This document shows positions 1 to 9,177 of a DNA stretch of 64,000 bases, piece by piece. Below the pieces are notes generated by a model, which worked only from the letters and a program-made list of their open reading frames with translations, was not told the DNA's origin and searched no databases. Origin of the DNA: Chloroflexus sp. Y-396-1 (GTDB lineage Bacteria > Chloroflexota > Chloroflexia > Chloroflexales > Chloroflexaceae); the NCBI RefSeq assembly GCF_000516515.1, contig NZ_KI911784.1:4006633-4070632 (forward strand), written 5' to 3'. Each line of letters begins with the position of its first letter. Within the stretch, counting starts at the first letter, position 1. A program made the position numbers and the translations under genes.

Positions 1-665
1 CCGTACTGTTCGGGTGCGCTGTAGCCAGGAGTACCAAATGCCTGGGTATCACGCTCTTTTCCCGGTTTGAAAAGGCGGGCAATCCCAAAATCGACCAGTT
101 TGATCTTGCCTTCCGGTGTGATCATGACATTGGTTGGCTTCAGATCACGGAAGATGATCGGCGGTTGTTGGGCGTGCAAGTAGGCTAAAACCTCACAGAT
201 TTGCGTCGTCCAACGTAGAACCTCATGCAGTGGGCGGGGTAGACCTACTCGGTTTACATAATCCCGCAGATTTTCACCAGGCACGAACTCCATGACCAGG
301 TAATGACGCCCGTTCTCTTCAAAGTGATCGGTTACTCGCGGCAAGGCTGGGTGATTCAGCTTTGCCAGCAATTCGGCCTCTTGCTGAAATGCCATTTGCG
401 CCTGCTGCCGTTCAATCGGTGAGGTAATCGCGGCATCGCTCATCTCTTTGACCGCCCATAGGGCAGTACTGAGACGCCGATCGGTTGCAAGATAGACCGA
501 TCCCATACCCCCAGCGCCGAGTCGTCTGCGCAGTTCGTAGCGTCCTTGTAAGACCATCAGCGGTGGTGTGTCTGTTGCTGATGTCTGACTACGAAGCCGG
601 GTACCACATTCTGGGCAGAAGATGATTTCGTCATGTACATTAGCGCCACATTGTGGACATCTCAT
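1..665 (-). CDS. Zinc-ribbon Ser/Thr protein kinase (C-terminus outside window)
   Basis: A eukaryotic-like Ser/Thr kinase whose first 221 residues are in the window. It opens with a zinc ribbon of two CxxC pairs (CPQCG and CPECG) within 25 residues. The kinase core follows: a glycine-rich loop (RLGAGGMGSVYLA), the ATP lysine in WAVKEM, the catalytic loop FRDLKPTN (F in place of the usual H of HRD), the metal-binding DFG in LVDFGIAR, and the activation-segment end GYSAPEQYG. The start at 663-665 overlaps the stop of the upstream phosphatase gene as ATGA, so translation is probably coupled. The family phosphorylates Ser or Thr on target proteins, and the two neighbouring PP2C enzymes are natural antagonists. 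Substrates cannot be read from the sequence. Kinase assignment is firm; the full domain layout is unknown because the gene leaves the window. Confidence 0.93.
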   Translation of the reverse strand, partial: MRCPQCGANVHDEIIFCPECGTRLRSQTSATDTPPLMVLQGRYELRRRLGAGGMGSVYLATDRRLSTALWAVKEMSDAAITSPIERQQAQMAFQQEAELLAKLNHPALPRVTDHFEENGRHYLVMEFVPGENLRDYVNRVGLPRPLHEVLRWTTQICEVLAYLHAQQPPIIFRDLKPTNVMITPEGKIKLVDFGIARLFKPGKERDTQAFGTPGYSAPEQY

Positions 666-2386
666 AGACTCAGTCTCACCAGAATCACTGCAATATTGTC
701 TTCACCACCAGCCTGGTTTGCCGCTTCTACCAAAGCCTTACTCGCCTGTTGGGGATCGGCTTCTTCGGCAATGATTCGTTCCATCAGCGGATCACGAGTC
801 ATTTCCCATTGACCATCCGAACAAAGTAACAGGGCGTCGCCAGGGCGCAGCCGTAAGCTAAAGAGATCGACTTGTAGTTCTTTGCGATCACCAAGTGATC
901 GCAAAACAGCGTTTCGCTGTGGATGGGTGTAGATGTCATCTTCTTGTAGATGCCCTAGCTCAACTAACCGCATCACCAGTGAGTGATCCCTCGTGATCCG
1001 TTGTAGTTTCCCATCCCGATACAGATACGTTCGGCTATCACCAACATTGGCAATGACTGCTCGATCACCTATCACCAGTGCCATCGTGATCGTTGATCCC
1101 ATATCGTTGGCCTGGGCGCGTCCTTCACCGGCAATTGCCGCGTTTGCCTCCAGCACAGCCTGCTGTACCAGCGAACGCATTTCTGCCTCGTGATACAGAC
1201 GCTGACCGCTCAACATTTGTTGCAGATACGAATCGATAATCGTGCGGGCTGCATGGCGTATTGCCAGACCACTGGCCACCTCACCCGCAGCGTGTCCACC
1301 CATGCCATCGGCAACAACATACAACCCCCAGCTCTGTCGTTGACCATTGTTCTCCAGACAAAGAGTGAGTTTAAACAGGCTGTCTTCGTTGTGATCGCGT
1401 ACCAGGCCAGTATCAGTATATGAGCCGGCCAGTTGCAGCAATGGTACGGGATGCATCCGTTCATCACGCAGTGCACTCAAACGATGCGCTACAGCAGTTG
1501 CGTCGGGAAGTTCCCCGGTACGGATCTGACGGAGGATGGTTCCTAGGCTCTCGCCTGGTTGGTCATTGTCGATGGGAGTAATCTCGTCTAGGCGTTGGGT
1601 TATTCGTGGTGTCTCTGTTAGGCGTTCAAGTACGTCAGCCAGTGTCCGCAAATCGGCCTGGAATGCGGTTGTCCGTTCGTTATCGCTTACCAGTCTGAGC
1701 TGATGGGCATGTCTGAGCGCAATCTGATCGACGCTGTTCAGACCGAGATCATCGATCGTCAATGTCCCCAGGCTGATCCCGACGCTGTGAAGACTGACCA
1801 GCAATTGTGCCAGGGCAGTGCCGAACGCGAGAGCTGTCGTCTCATCAACGGGAACAGGTAGTGGTTTGAGTTCAGGATCGATAAGAACCGTTAATTGCAT
1901 CTCGTCGATATCGCACTGCTCCAATACATCGGGCAACATAGCGCGGGCCAGCGGATCGGCCAGGCGCGGGATCAAGGCTGGCCCTCTGGGATCAGCACGA
2001 GTTGACAGGAAAGCCGGATAAGTACGGACTTCGAGCGCAGCACCACAATCAATGCAGTACGACTCATTGGCTTCGTTAGCAGTTGATCCACAAGCCCAGC
2101 ACTGTTGCCACGGTGCCAGATCACGTACCTCTAGCGGGCCAACCGGCCAGGGGTCGCTCAACGGATAGGTAGGCGAAAAACGATCAGCAAAGCGTGGAAG
2201 TTGCGCTTCCATATGATCCTCCTCACCGGTAGACGGTGATACAGCGGGTTCAATCGTCTGAGTTACCAACGTGTACAACCAACCTTCGGTAACCGGTAAT
2301 GGGTGATGGCCCGGTAAAGGTTGACCGCAACCCGCACAACAGCGAGCATGTGAGCGATTTTCTCTACCACAGATTGAACAACGCAT
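662..2386 (-). CDS. PP2C-family phosphatase with two zinc ribbons and a kinase-like middle region
   Basis: A 574-residue protein. Residues 3-23 form a zinc ribbon (CSICG, CAGCG) and residues 95-115 a second one (CWACG, CIDCG). Residues about 130-310 resemble a degenerate kinase lobe: LHSVGISLGTLTIDDLGL aligns by eye with the kinase LH..G..HRDLKP.N region but lacks the catalytic H, R and D. The C-terminal PP2C domain (about 320-574) has the metal-binding motifs RDHNED, DGMGG, GDSR, CSDG and GEDNIAV, so it should dephosphorylate phospho-Ser/Thr with Mn or Mg. Ordinary bacterial PP2Cs are about 240 residues, so more than half of this protein is extra. It lies 9 bases after the preceding phosphatase gene and overlaps the kinase start. 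PP2C activity is near certain; the pseudokinase reading is inference. Confidence 0.92.
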   Translation of the reverse strand: MRCSICGRENRSHARCCAGCGQPLPGHHPLPVTEGWLYTLVTQTIEPAVSPSTGEEDHMEAQLPRFADRFSPTYPLSDPWPVGPLEVRDLAPWQQCWACGSTANEANESYCIDCGAALEVRTYPAFLSTRADPRGPALIPRLADPLARAMLPDVLEQCDIDEMQLTVLIDPELKPLPVPVDETTALAFGTALAQLLVSLHSVGISLGTLTIDDLGLNSVDQIALRHAHQLRLVSDNERTTAFQADLRTLADVLERLTETPRITQRLDEITPIDNDQPGESLGTILRQIRTGELPDATAVAHRLSALRDERMHPVPLLQLAGSYTDTGLVRDHNEDSLFKLTLCLENNGQRQSWGLYVVADGMGGHAAGEVASGLAIRHAARTIIDSYLQQMLSGQRLYHEAEMRSLVQQAVLEANAAIAGEGRAQANDMGSTITMALVIGDRAVIANVGDSRTYLYRDGKLQRITRDHSLVMRLVELGHLQEDDIYTHPQRNAVLRSLGDRKELQVDLFSLRLRPGDALLLCSDGQWEMTRDPLMERIIAEEADPQQASKALVEAANQAGGEDNIAVILVRLSL

Positions 2387-2395
2387 ACTTTTGAC

Positions 2396-3658
2396 CTACA
2401 TTGTTGGCGCAGTCTCGATGCGTGCCAGGGCAACTGAGATGTTATCGTGTCCACCACGTTGATTGGCTAAGTCGATCAACGCACTTGCCGCCTGGATCGG
2501 CTCGTCGGCAAGGGCCAGTCGCGCCAATTCTTCGTCGGTTACGTGGTTGTACAAGCCATCAGAGCAAATCAATAAGACATCACCCGCAGCCAGTGGTTGG
2601 ACACGGGTATCGATTACCAGCGGTTGATCGGCACCTAGTGAACGGTAAAGGATGTGTCGTTGCAGATGAGTACGCGCAGCTTCTGGACTAAGCTGCCCAA
2701 TATCGACCAGACGGGCAACAATGGTGTGGTCGGTGGTTAATTGGATATACACTGGTGCTTCATCGCCGGTGCCAGGTGTGATCAGGTATGCACGACTATC
2801 ACCAACGTGGGCAAGGTACGCATGGCGGTGTGTAATCAGCGCTAACGTCGCCGTTGTTCCCATCCCGGCCCGACGGGGATCGGCGCGAGCCGCAGCTACA
2901 ATGCGTTCGTGCGCCGCCTGAATCGCGCCTTGCAAGCATGCTAACCATTGTTCATCGGTGTCTGGCAAGGTTTCGTTGAGCGTTTGCTGCAAAAATATCT
3001 TAATCGTCTCGCTTGCCAGTTGTGATGCAACTTCACCAGCCGCAGCTCCTCCCATTCCGTCAGCCACTAGGAGTAAGGCTGCGAATGGCTGTTGCTCACC
3101 GAGACTGAACATCCCCGCGTAAACGGTATCTTCGTTGGTGCTTCGCACCTGACCAACATGACTGCGCACCGCAATTCTGGTTTTCAGCGGGGGGAGTGGT
3201 GAGCTTATCTGCCACGGAGCGGAAAGCGACGAACCACACGAGACACAAAAGCGGGCTCCTGCTCGATTCCCGCGTCCGCACAGTGGACACGCGAGCGGGT
3301 ATTGTCGTTGAGCTGGCAAACGAGTGGTAATGCGAATCGTTTCCCGTCCCTGACCGATCTGGTGGGCCAGACTGGCGAGAATCTGGGATAGTTCTCTTAA
3401 TGCTTGCCCAGCCTGTTCACGCGCTACACCGGTAGAGTCTTCGTACTGCCGACGCCAGAAAGCGATCCCGGCCTCGACAATAATCATCAGATCGCGAATG
3501 CTCATCGTGTCACCGGTGAGCGTTAGCTGTCGTTCACCGGTCACGATCACCTGTTCAGGCAACGGTATCAGAAGAGCGCCACAATACGGGCATACCTGCT
3601 GGGTTGCCCCAACCGTTTTTCCGCAAACCCTGCATTGCCCTTGAACGTGCGTTGTCAC
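2396..3658 (-). CDS. PP2C-family Ser/Thr phosphatase with zinc ribbons
   Basis: A 420-residue protein, first gene of the minus-strand signalling operon. A zinc ribbon starts at residue 10 (CRVCG, CPYCG) and a second follows near residue 124 (CPLCG, CVSCG), joined by a helical linker. The PP2C domain occupies about residues 160-418, with the motifs RSTNEDTVY, DGMGGAAAGE, GDSRAYL, CSDGLYNH and GGHDNISVAL, all the acidic metal ligands being present. It reverses Ser/Thr phosphorylation, probably by the kinase encoded two genes downstream. It shares domain plan with the next phosphatase but lacks the kinase-like insert, so the two are likely diverged paralogues. The 219-base gap upstream separates it from a divergent FHA-ABC gene and should hold both promoters; I saw no convincing consensus boxes there. 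Confidence 0.92.
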   Translation of the reverse strand: MTTHVQGQCRVCGKTVGATQQVCPYCGALLIPLPEQVIVTGERQLTLTGDTMSIRDLMIIVEAGIAFWRRQYEDSTGVAREQAGQALRELSQILASLAHQIGQGRETIRITTRLPAQRQYPLACPLCGRGNRAGARFCVSCGSSLSAPWQISSPLPPLKTRIAVRSHVGQVRSTNEDTVYAGMFSLGEQQPFAALLLVADGMGGAAAGEVASQLASETIKIFLQQTLNETLPDTDEQWLACLQGAIQAAHERIVAAARADPRRAGMGTTATLALITHRHAYLAHVGDSRAYLITPGTGDEAPVYIQLTTDHTIVARLVDIGQLSPEAARTHLQRHILYRSLGADQPLVIDTRVQPLAAGDVLLICSDGLYNHVTDEELARLALADEPIQAASALIDLANQRGGHDNISVALARIETAPTM

Positions 3659-3877
3659 CGGTTGTCCTTGTCGCTGCTGAAATGTCAGTCCTGCGCCTAT
3701 GCCGTATGACGTTGCACCGAACGTGTTGGATGCATCATCACCTACGTCTATCAGTGACCCAACTTATCAATTACGGGCATTTCCTGAATCTTGCCGGTCT
3801 TGCAAAGCGGGTTAATCTATGCTATCACAAGGTAGGAACTGTTTGACTGGAACGCCTCGCATTATAGCACAGGAGCT

Positions 3878-6472
3878 ATGCTTGTGGCGCCCGTAAAGCC
3901 CTCAATATGCCCGTTTTGTCAGACCCCTCTCGCTCGTATAGATGCTCGCTTTTGTCCATCTTGTGGTCGCTCACTCGCGACCTCAACCGCTTCGTCTACG
4001 ATGATGATAAACAGTGGCCCAGTGTTGCACATTACCGAGCCGAGCAGTACTCGCGATGTTGTGTTGGGAGCGCAACCACTTACGCTCGGTCGGGCGCCTG
4101 ATAACGATATTGTACTGCAATCTCGCTTCGTCAGCGGGCGTCACGCCCGTATTGAGCCTGTCGGCCATGGGCACCGTATCGTTGATGTCGGCAGCCGGAA
4201 TGGCTTACTATTTGCCGGGCGACGAATCACCGAGCGCGAACTGGCTGATGGTGACGTGTTACGCATCGGCGATCCGGCAACCGGTAATTTTGTCTCACTG
4301 ACCTATCATAATCCAGCGTTGGCAAAAACACCTGCCCTCCACGAGGCGCCGAGTCGGTTTCCACTCGATCCAAACGATCCTGAAATTACGATAGGTCGCG
4401 TGGGCTGTGACATCATTCTCGATAATCCGCAGGTCTCACGTTTCCATGCGCAGATTGATCGTGCCCCTGGTGGTACTGTCGTCTTGCGCGATATGGGCAG
4501 TACCAACGGCACGTTTGTCAACGGTCAGCGGGTTACTGCACCGGTTGTGCTCAAGCCGGGTGATGTAATACAGATTGGTGCCTTCAAGCTTGTATACAAC
4601 ATTACCAGTCTTGATCGCTACGATCAGCGCGGTGCGCTGCGGATCGATGCGCGCAACCTATCACGGGTTGTGGCACGCAATGGTGTGCAGCGCGTCATTC
4701 TGCATGATGTCTCGCTGTCGATAGCGCCACGGGAGTTTGTGGCAATTGTTGGTGGTTCAGGTACCGGCAAGAGTACGCTTATGAAGGCACTGTGCGGCTA
4801 TGCTCCGGCGGATCAGGGGCAAGTGCTGGTCAACGGCGACAATTTCTACCGCAATTTTGGCGCCTACCGCTCGGTATTGGGCTACGTGCCGCAAGATGAT
4901 ATTCTGCATCGCTCGCTACCGGTGCAACGGGCGCTTGAATATGCGGCGCGTCTCCGTTTACCGGCTGACACCACCGACCAGGAAGTCGCAGCCCGGATCG
5001 ACCGGGTGCTCGAAGATGTTGAGATGACCGCCCATCGTGACAAACCGATTGATGCACTATCGGGCGGGCAACGGAAACGGGTGAGTATTGGCGCCGAATT
5101 ACTGGCCGATCCGAGCCTCTTCTTCCTCGATGAACCAACTAGTGGACTCGACCCTGGGCTGGAAAAGAAGATGATGTATACCCTGCGCCGACTAGCCGAC
5201 AGCGGACGGACAGTGATCCTGGTTACCCATGCTACGGCAAACATCACTCAATGCGATCATGTCATCTTTATGGCCGGTAATGGGCGGATGGTCTTCTTCG
5301 GCCCGCCCGATGATGCACTCCGCTTTTTTCAGGTCACGAGTGGCGATTTTGCCGACATCTATACTAAAATCGAAGGGATTGCTTCACCTGAGCATCCGGT
5401 GGTGCGGCAGGATGTACGGGCTGAATATGAAGCCTGGCAGGCTGCCCATCCGCAGGCAGCTTCACCGCCGACACTGGCCGAGCTATGGGAAATACGTTAC
5501 CGTCAGTCGCCATTTTACCAACAGTATGTCGTAAATCGGCTTGCAGCCGCACCGGTTGGCCCGCACATCACGAGTAATAGTGCAGGCCAGACCAGGCAAC
5601 GCATTTCCGCATGGCGGCAATTTCGTCTGCTCAGCCAGCGCTACTTCGATCTAATGCTGCAAGATCGCCGCAATCTTATGATCTTATTGTTGCAGGCGCC
5701 TATCATCGCCTTGCTCCTTATGCTCGTAGCACGGAGTGATGCCCTCACCGGCGTACAGGCGCAAGACCTGATTCAGCGTGGCGAAGCGAAAAAGGTGCTC
5801 TTCATGCTGGCAATCGTGAGTGTCTGGTTTGGGATCATTAATGCCGCCCGTGAAATAACAAAGGAGCAGGCGGTCTATCGGCGTGAACGCCTGGTCAACT
5901 TGCAGATTGCACCGTATCTCCTCTCTAAGGTGGCCGTGCTCAGTCTGCTCATTTTGATCCAAACGATTGTGTTGTTGGGGATGGTCTTGCTGAAAGTGTC
6001 GTTCCCTGCGGAAACCGGTATCTTGCTACCGACACTCGTCGAAACCTTCATCACCCTACTTCTTTCGGCAGGGGCCGGGATGGCGCTCGGTCTGGCAATC
6101 AGTGCGGTATCGGCAACTCCTGATCGGGCGATCAGTCTGGTGCCCTTTGCCCTGATTCCCCAGATTCTGTTTGCCGGTTTGATCTTTACTATTGAGGGCC
6201 TTGCAACCCCACTCTCGTGGCTTACGATCAGTCGCTGGTCGATGGATGCACTCGGCGCCAGCCTTGATCTGAACCGTCTCTGTCATTTGCCCAACACCGA
6301 TGATAAGGGAAGCATTCCACCCGGTTGTACGCCTGGCTTTCTCGAAACCGAAGCTGCCTTTAGCCATGACCCACTCCATTTGGTGGGAAGGTGGGTTATC
6401 CTGGTGAGTTATGCCGTCGTCTGTTTGTTCATCGCCGGATGGATGTTACGGCGGCGTGATCGGCGGGTATAA
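3878..6472 (+). CDS. Zinc ribbon-FHA-FHA-ABC ATPase-ABC2 membrane fusion transporter
   Basis: An 864-residue half-transporter. A zinc ribbon (C11, C14, C26, C29) is followed by two FHA phosphothreonine-binding domains (about 47-140 and 157-240; GSRNG and GSTNG turns with nearby RFHAQ or SGRHAR). The ATPase has Walker A GGSGTGKST near 291, the signature LSGGQRKRVSIG near 394 and Walker B LFFLDEPTSGLDPG near 413, as in the ABCG/White class. The C-terminal 260 residues hold about six membrane helices of the ABC-2 type. FHA domains read phosphorylated Thr, so activity or assembly may depend on the divergent kinase and phosphatase genes. The substrate is unknown. The shared zinc-ribbon opening links it to its neighbours. 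Confidence 0.93.
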   Translation: MLVAPVKPSICPFCQTPLARIDARFCPSCGRSLATSTASSTMMINSGPVLHITEPSSTRDVVLGAQPLTLGRAPDNDIVLQSRFVSGRHARIEPVGHGHRIVDVGSRNGLLFAGRRITERELADGDVLRIGDPATGNFVSLTYHNPALAKTPALHEAPSRFPLDPNDPEITIGRVGCDIILDNPQVSRFHAQIDRAPGGTVVLRDMGSTNGTFVNGQRVTAPVVLKPGDVIQIGAFKLVYNITSLDRYDQRGALRIDARNLSRVVARNGVQRVILHDVSLSIAPREFVAIVGGSGTGKSTLMKALCGYAPADQGQVLVNGDNFYRNFGAYRSVLGYVPQDDILHRSLPVQRALEYAARLRLPADTTDQEVAARIDRVLEDVEMTAHRDKPIDALSGGQRKRVSIGAELLADPSLFFLDEPTSGLDPGLEKKMMYTLRRLADSGRTVILVTHATANITQCDHVIFMAGNGRMVFFGPPDDALRFFQVTSGDFADIYTKIEGIASPEHPVVRQDVRAEYEAWQAAHPQAASPPTLAELWEIRYRQSPFYQQYVVNRLAAAPVGPHITSNSAGQTRQRISAWRQFRLLSQRYFDLMLQDRRNLMILLLQAPIIALLLMLVARSDALTGVQAQDLIQRGEAKKVLFMLAIVSVWFGIINAAREITKEQAVYRRERLVNLQIAPYLLSKVAVLSLLILIQTIVLLGMVLLKVSFPAETGILLPTLVETFITLLLSAGAGMALGLAISAVSATPDRAISLVPFALIPQILFAGLIFTIEGLATPLSWLTISRWSMDALGASLDLNRLCHLPNTDDKGSIPPGCTPGFLETEAAFSHDPLHLVGRWVILVSYAVVCLFIAGWMLRRRDRRV

Positions 6473-6700
6473 GAGAGTGTGAATGATATGTCATGTTCAT
6501 AAATGACACCTGTACATTGTTTACGTCATTGTGCTTAGAGATAGGCTAAAATCGTCTTTTTATCCCTGTGCAAAACCTTGACGTTGAGCAGGTGGTAGCG
6601 TATAATCACAAGTGATAAACAGCAACCTTTGAGACAATGGTGAAATAGACGTAATATACCGTGATATGGTCGATTCTTTCGTATTACACAGAGTAGGCAT

Positions 6701-7246
6701 ATGTCACTCGGACAAAAAATAGGGCGGTTACGTCAGGAACGAGGATTGACCTTGCAAGAAGTGGCCGAGGGTTCTGGCCTGACACCATCGTTTCTGAGCC
6801 GTCTTGAACGCGATAAAGTGAATATCTCGGTAGCAAATCTGCGCAAGTTGGCGCAATTTTTTAGTGTCCAAATGACTCATTTCTTTGAGGGCGAAGATGA
6901 CCAGCAGGTCGGTCAAGTCGTGCGGGTAGCTGACCGGGTTCGCCTCTCGCTCGATGATGCACCGGTACAGGTCTTTTCGCTCTTACCTCCCAACAGCGAT
7001 CTCGATGCGCGCCTGATCGAAGCCTACCCTGGAAGTAGTCAACAAGGCTTTTCTTCACGGGGAAGCCAGATGGTTCATATTCTGAGCGGTCGTGTGCGCT
7101 ATACGCTTGGGGAAGAGCAGTATGAACTCGATGCCGGTGATACGCTCTTCTTTCGTGATGATACGGCGTATAGCTGGACAAATATCGGTCATTCAATTGC
7201 CACGATTCTCACGGTCAGTACCCTTAATTCACGGGATGATCGTTGA
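6701..7246 (+). CDS. XRE-family regulator with C-terminal cupin domain
   Basis: A 181-residue transcription factor. Residues 5-60 are a Cro/C1-type helix-turn-helix (IGRLRQERGLTLQEVAEGSG, then TPSFLSRLERDK). Residues 105-175 form a cupin barrel (RVRYTLGEEQYELDAGDTLF) that senses a small ligand in this family, as in PuuR and related regulators of amine or amino-acid metabolism. An inverted repeat TGTCAT-N8-ATGACA lies about 200 bases upstream (6489-6508) and could be an operator, though this is weak. A permease gene follows 26 bases downstream and may be co-transcribed. The ligand cannot be predicted. Confidence 0.88.
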   Translation: MSLGQKIGRLRQERGLTLQEVAEGSGLTPSFLSRLERDKVNISVANLRKLAQFFSVQMTHFFEGEDDQQVGQVVRVADRVRLSLDDAPVQVFSLLPPNSDLDARLIEAYPGSSQQGFSSRGSQMVHILSGRVRYTLGEEQYELDAGDTLFFRDDTAYSWTNIGHSIATILTVSTLNSRDDR

Positions 7247-7272
7247 TGATGGCATATATCTGTTGAGGTTCA

Positions 7273-8508
7273 ATGAATTTCTTGTCCCCTCGGTTGCTTC
7301 GTCAGATTGGTCGCTGGCTGTTAATCATCGTCTCACTCTATCTGATCGGCTGGTTAGTGATGAATGCCGGGTCGGCGGTGACACCATTTATTTTTGGTGG
7401 TGTCCTCGCCTATCTGTTTCTACCCCTGGTTAATTTTTTCAATCGCTGGCTGCCGCGCTGGCTGGCAATCCTGGCCGTCTACCTGCTGACCTTCGGGATT
7501 CTAGTGCTTGCGGTGGCATTGGTGATCCCACCCCTGATAGCTCAAATCGCCGATCTCATTCGCTCGCTGCCTGACATTGCGACCATTCAACGAGAAGCTA
7601 ACCGCTTGCTTGAAGAGTATGAGCAGTTGCTTGCCAGCCTGCCACCAGCAGTGCAGTCTGAAGTGCAGAACGCGATTGCTTCAGCAGCTTCGGAAGGCCT
7701 GAGCACACTACGGGCGAACTTTGTGAACTATTTGCAGAGTATCGGGCAATTTCTGGTCAATAGTGTGCTCTCGGTAGTAAATACCGTGACCTTTTTGCTC
7801 GGTTTTTTTCTGATCCCGTTCTGGCTGTTCTATGTGTTGATGGATCAGCGGGCCGGGCGTGATTACCTCGATCGAATGATCCATCCGCGATTACGGGCCG
7901 ATTTTTGGGCGATGATTACAATCATCGATCACGATTTGAGCGGATATCTGCGCGGACAGTTGATTCTCGGTACTTCTGTTGGCCTGGCTGCATGGATCGG
8001 TTTGACGGCCCTCAATATGGCGGGGATGAAGATACCCTATACGGTGCTTCTGGCAGTGGTAGCGGGGATTACCGAATTAGTCCCGGTAATCGGACCAATT
8101 ATCGGTGCAATTCCGGCAATCTTGCTCGGATTGTCCGACTCACCGACGACAGCGCTAGCTGTGACGATCCTGTACATTGCGATTCAGCAGCTTGAAAATC
8201 ATATCCTGGTACCACGCATTATCGGTGAAAGTGTGGGTGTGCATCCGGCTATCTTAATGGTCGTGTTAGTCGTCTGTTCTCAAGTTTTCGGTCTGTTGGG
8301 CGCTATTCTCTCGGCGCCGCTCAGCGCGATGGCCCGTGATCTGTTCCTCTACCTGTACGGACGCTTAAGTGATCCTCCCAGTCCCGCCGGTGTCTTACCT
8401 GAACGATTGCGTCCGTTGGTGATGCCAGTGCAGCCTGAAGCAACGAAAGCGGCTGAGCAGCCTTCTCCCCAATTACCTTCACAAACCGCCGACCGCTCAA
8501 CTGAATAG
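7273..8508 (+). CDS. AI-2E family transporter (PerM/YdiK-like permease)
   Basis: A 411-residue membrane protein of the AI-2E transporter superfamily. Several hydrophobic segments are visible: a pair near residues 10-60, one near 65-90, and a C-terminal group from about 195 to 345. A soluble helical region at 95-155 separates them. The family signature region near ITELVPVIGPIIGAIPA is clear. Members have been linked to autoinducer-2 export or to Na+(Li+)/H+ antiport, so the substrate is open. The last 45 residues are a proline-rich cytoplasmic tail. It probably shares a transcript with the cupin regulator 26 bases upstream. Confidence 0.88.
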   Translation: MNFLSPRLLRQIGRWLLIIVSLYLIGWLVMNAGSAVTPFIFGGVLAYLFLPLVNFFNRWLPRWLAILAVYLLTFGILVLAVALVIPPLIAQIADLIRSLPDIATIQREANRLLEEYEQLLASLPPAVQSEVQNAIASAASEGLSTLRANFVNYLQSIGQFLVNSVLSVVNTVTFLLGFFLIPFWLFYVLMDQRAGRDYLDRMIHPRLRADFWAMITIIDHDLSGYLRGQLILGTSVGLAAWIGLTALNMAGMKIPYTVLLAVVAGITELVPVIGPIIGAIPAILLGLSDSPTTALAVTILYIAIQQLENHILVPRIIGESVGVHPAILMVVLVVCSQVFGLLGAILSAPLSAMARDLFLYLYGRLSDPPSPAGVLPERLRPLVMPVQPEATKAAEQPSPQLPSQTADRSTE

Positions 8509-8561
8509 GAAGCGGTGGTCAGTTTCTTGCACAGCAGTCTCTGGAAAAATGGTATAACCCT

Positions 8562-9071
8562 ATGAACGCAGATGCGTTTCGTCAGCTCTACGATTATCAC
8601 TTTGCTGAAAACCGTAAAATTTGGCAACATGTTATCCACCTCCCCTATCAGCAATTTGTCCAGGAGGTGAATTACTCGCTAGGGTCGGTACGAAACCAGA
8701 TTGTGCATCTAATGAACGTCGATGAAGTCTGGTTCTGTGAGTTGTTAGGCATCGAACCGCCAGCACCGTATCAGCCTGCCGATATTGACGACCGCGCAGC
8801 AATTCGTGCTCGTTGGGATAGCGTTGAACAGATGATGCGAGGCTACCTTGCCGGGTTACGCGATAATATGTTGTTTGATCAGCCTATCCGGGAACCAGTG
8901 GAAGATAGAAATCTTATGGTCTGGCAGGTATTGATCCATGTTGTCAATCATGGAACCGATCATCGCGCCCAGATTTTGAGAATACTCTACGATTTTGGTC
9001 TCAAAACTACTTCGCAAGATTTTATATTCTACGTTTATGATCGCAGTTTGGGCTTAAACATGTCTGATTAG
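8562..9071 (+). CDS. DinB/YfiT-like four-helix metalloprotein
   Basis: A 169-residue DinB-fold protein. The three histidines that hold the divalent metal in this family are in place: one in NQIVHLMNVDEVW near residue 48, and two in the late helix NHGTDHRAQILRIL. Many family members are thiol-dependent S-transferases acting with bacillithiol, mycothiol or glutathione; the substrate here is unknown. No Shine-Dalgarno is evident. A TTGCAC box (8527-8532) and TATAAC (8553-8558) lie so close to the ATG that a leaderless transcript is possible, although the spacing of 20 is long. Confidence 0.85.
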   Translation: MNADAFRQLYDYHFAENRKIWQHVIHLPYQQFVQEVNYSLGSVRNQIVHLMNVDEVWFCELLGIEPPAPYQPADIDDRAAIRARWDSVEQMMRGYLAGLRDNMLFDQPIREPVEDRNLMVWQVLIHVVNHGTDHRAQILRILYDFGLKTTSQDFIFYVYDRSLGLNMSD

Positions 9072-9126
9072 CTGTCTCTGATGTACTTTGAACACGGTCA
9101 TCAGTTTTCTGGCACAGAATGGTTTT

Positions 9127-9155
9127 TTGGCAGTGCAGAATATCCAGTGTACAAT
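9127..9155 (+). promoter_or_regulatory. Sigma70-type promoter before the 9178-9834 gene
   Basis: TTGGCA at 9127-9132 and TACAAT at 9150-9155 are separated by exactly 17 bases, a good match to the housekeeping consensus. Transcription would start near 9162, just upstream of the proposed start of the next gene. The call rests on pattern only. Confidence 0.55.
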
Positions 9156-9177
9156 GTAGAGAAAAAATACATGGAAA

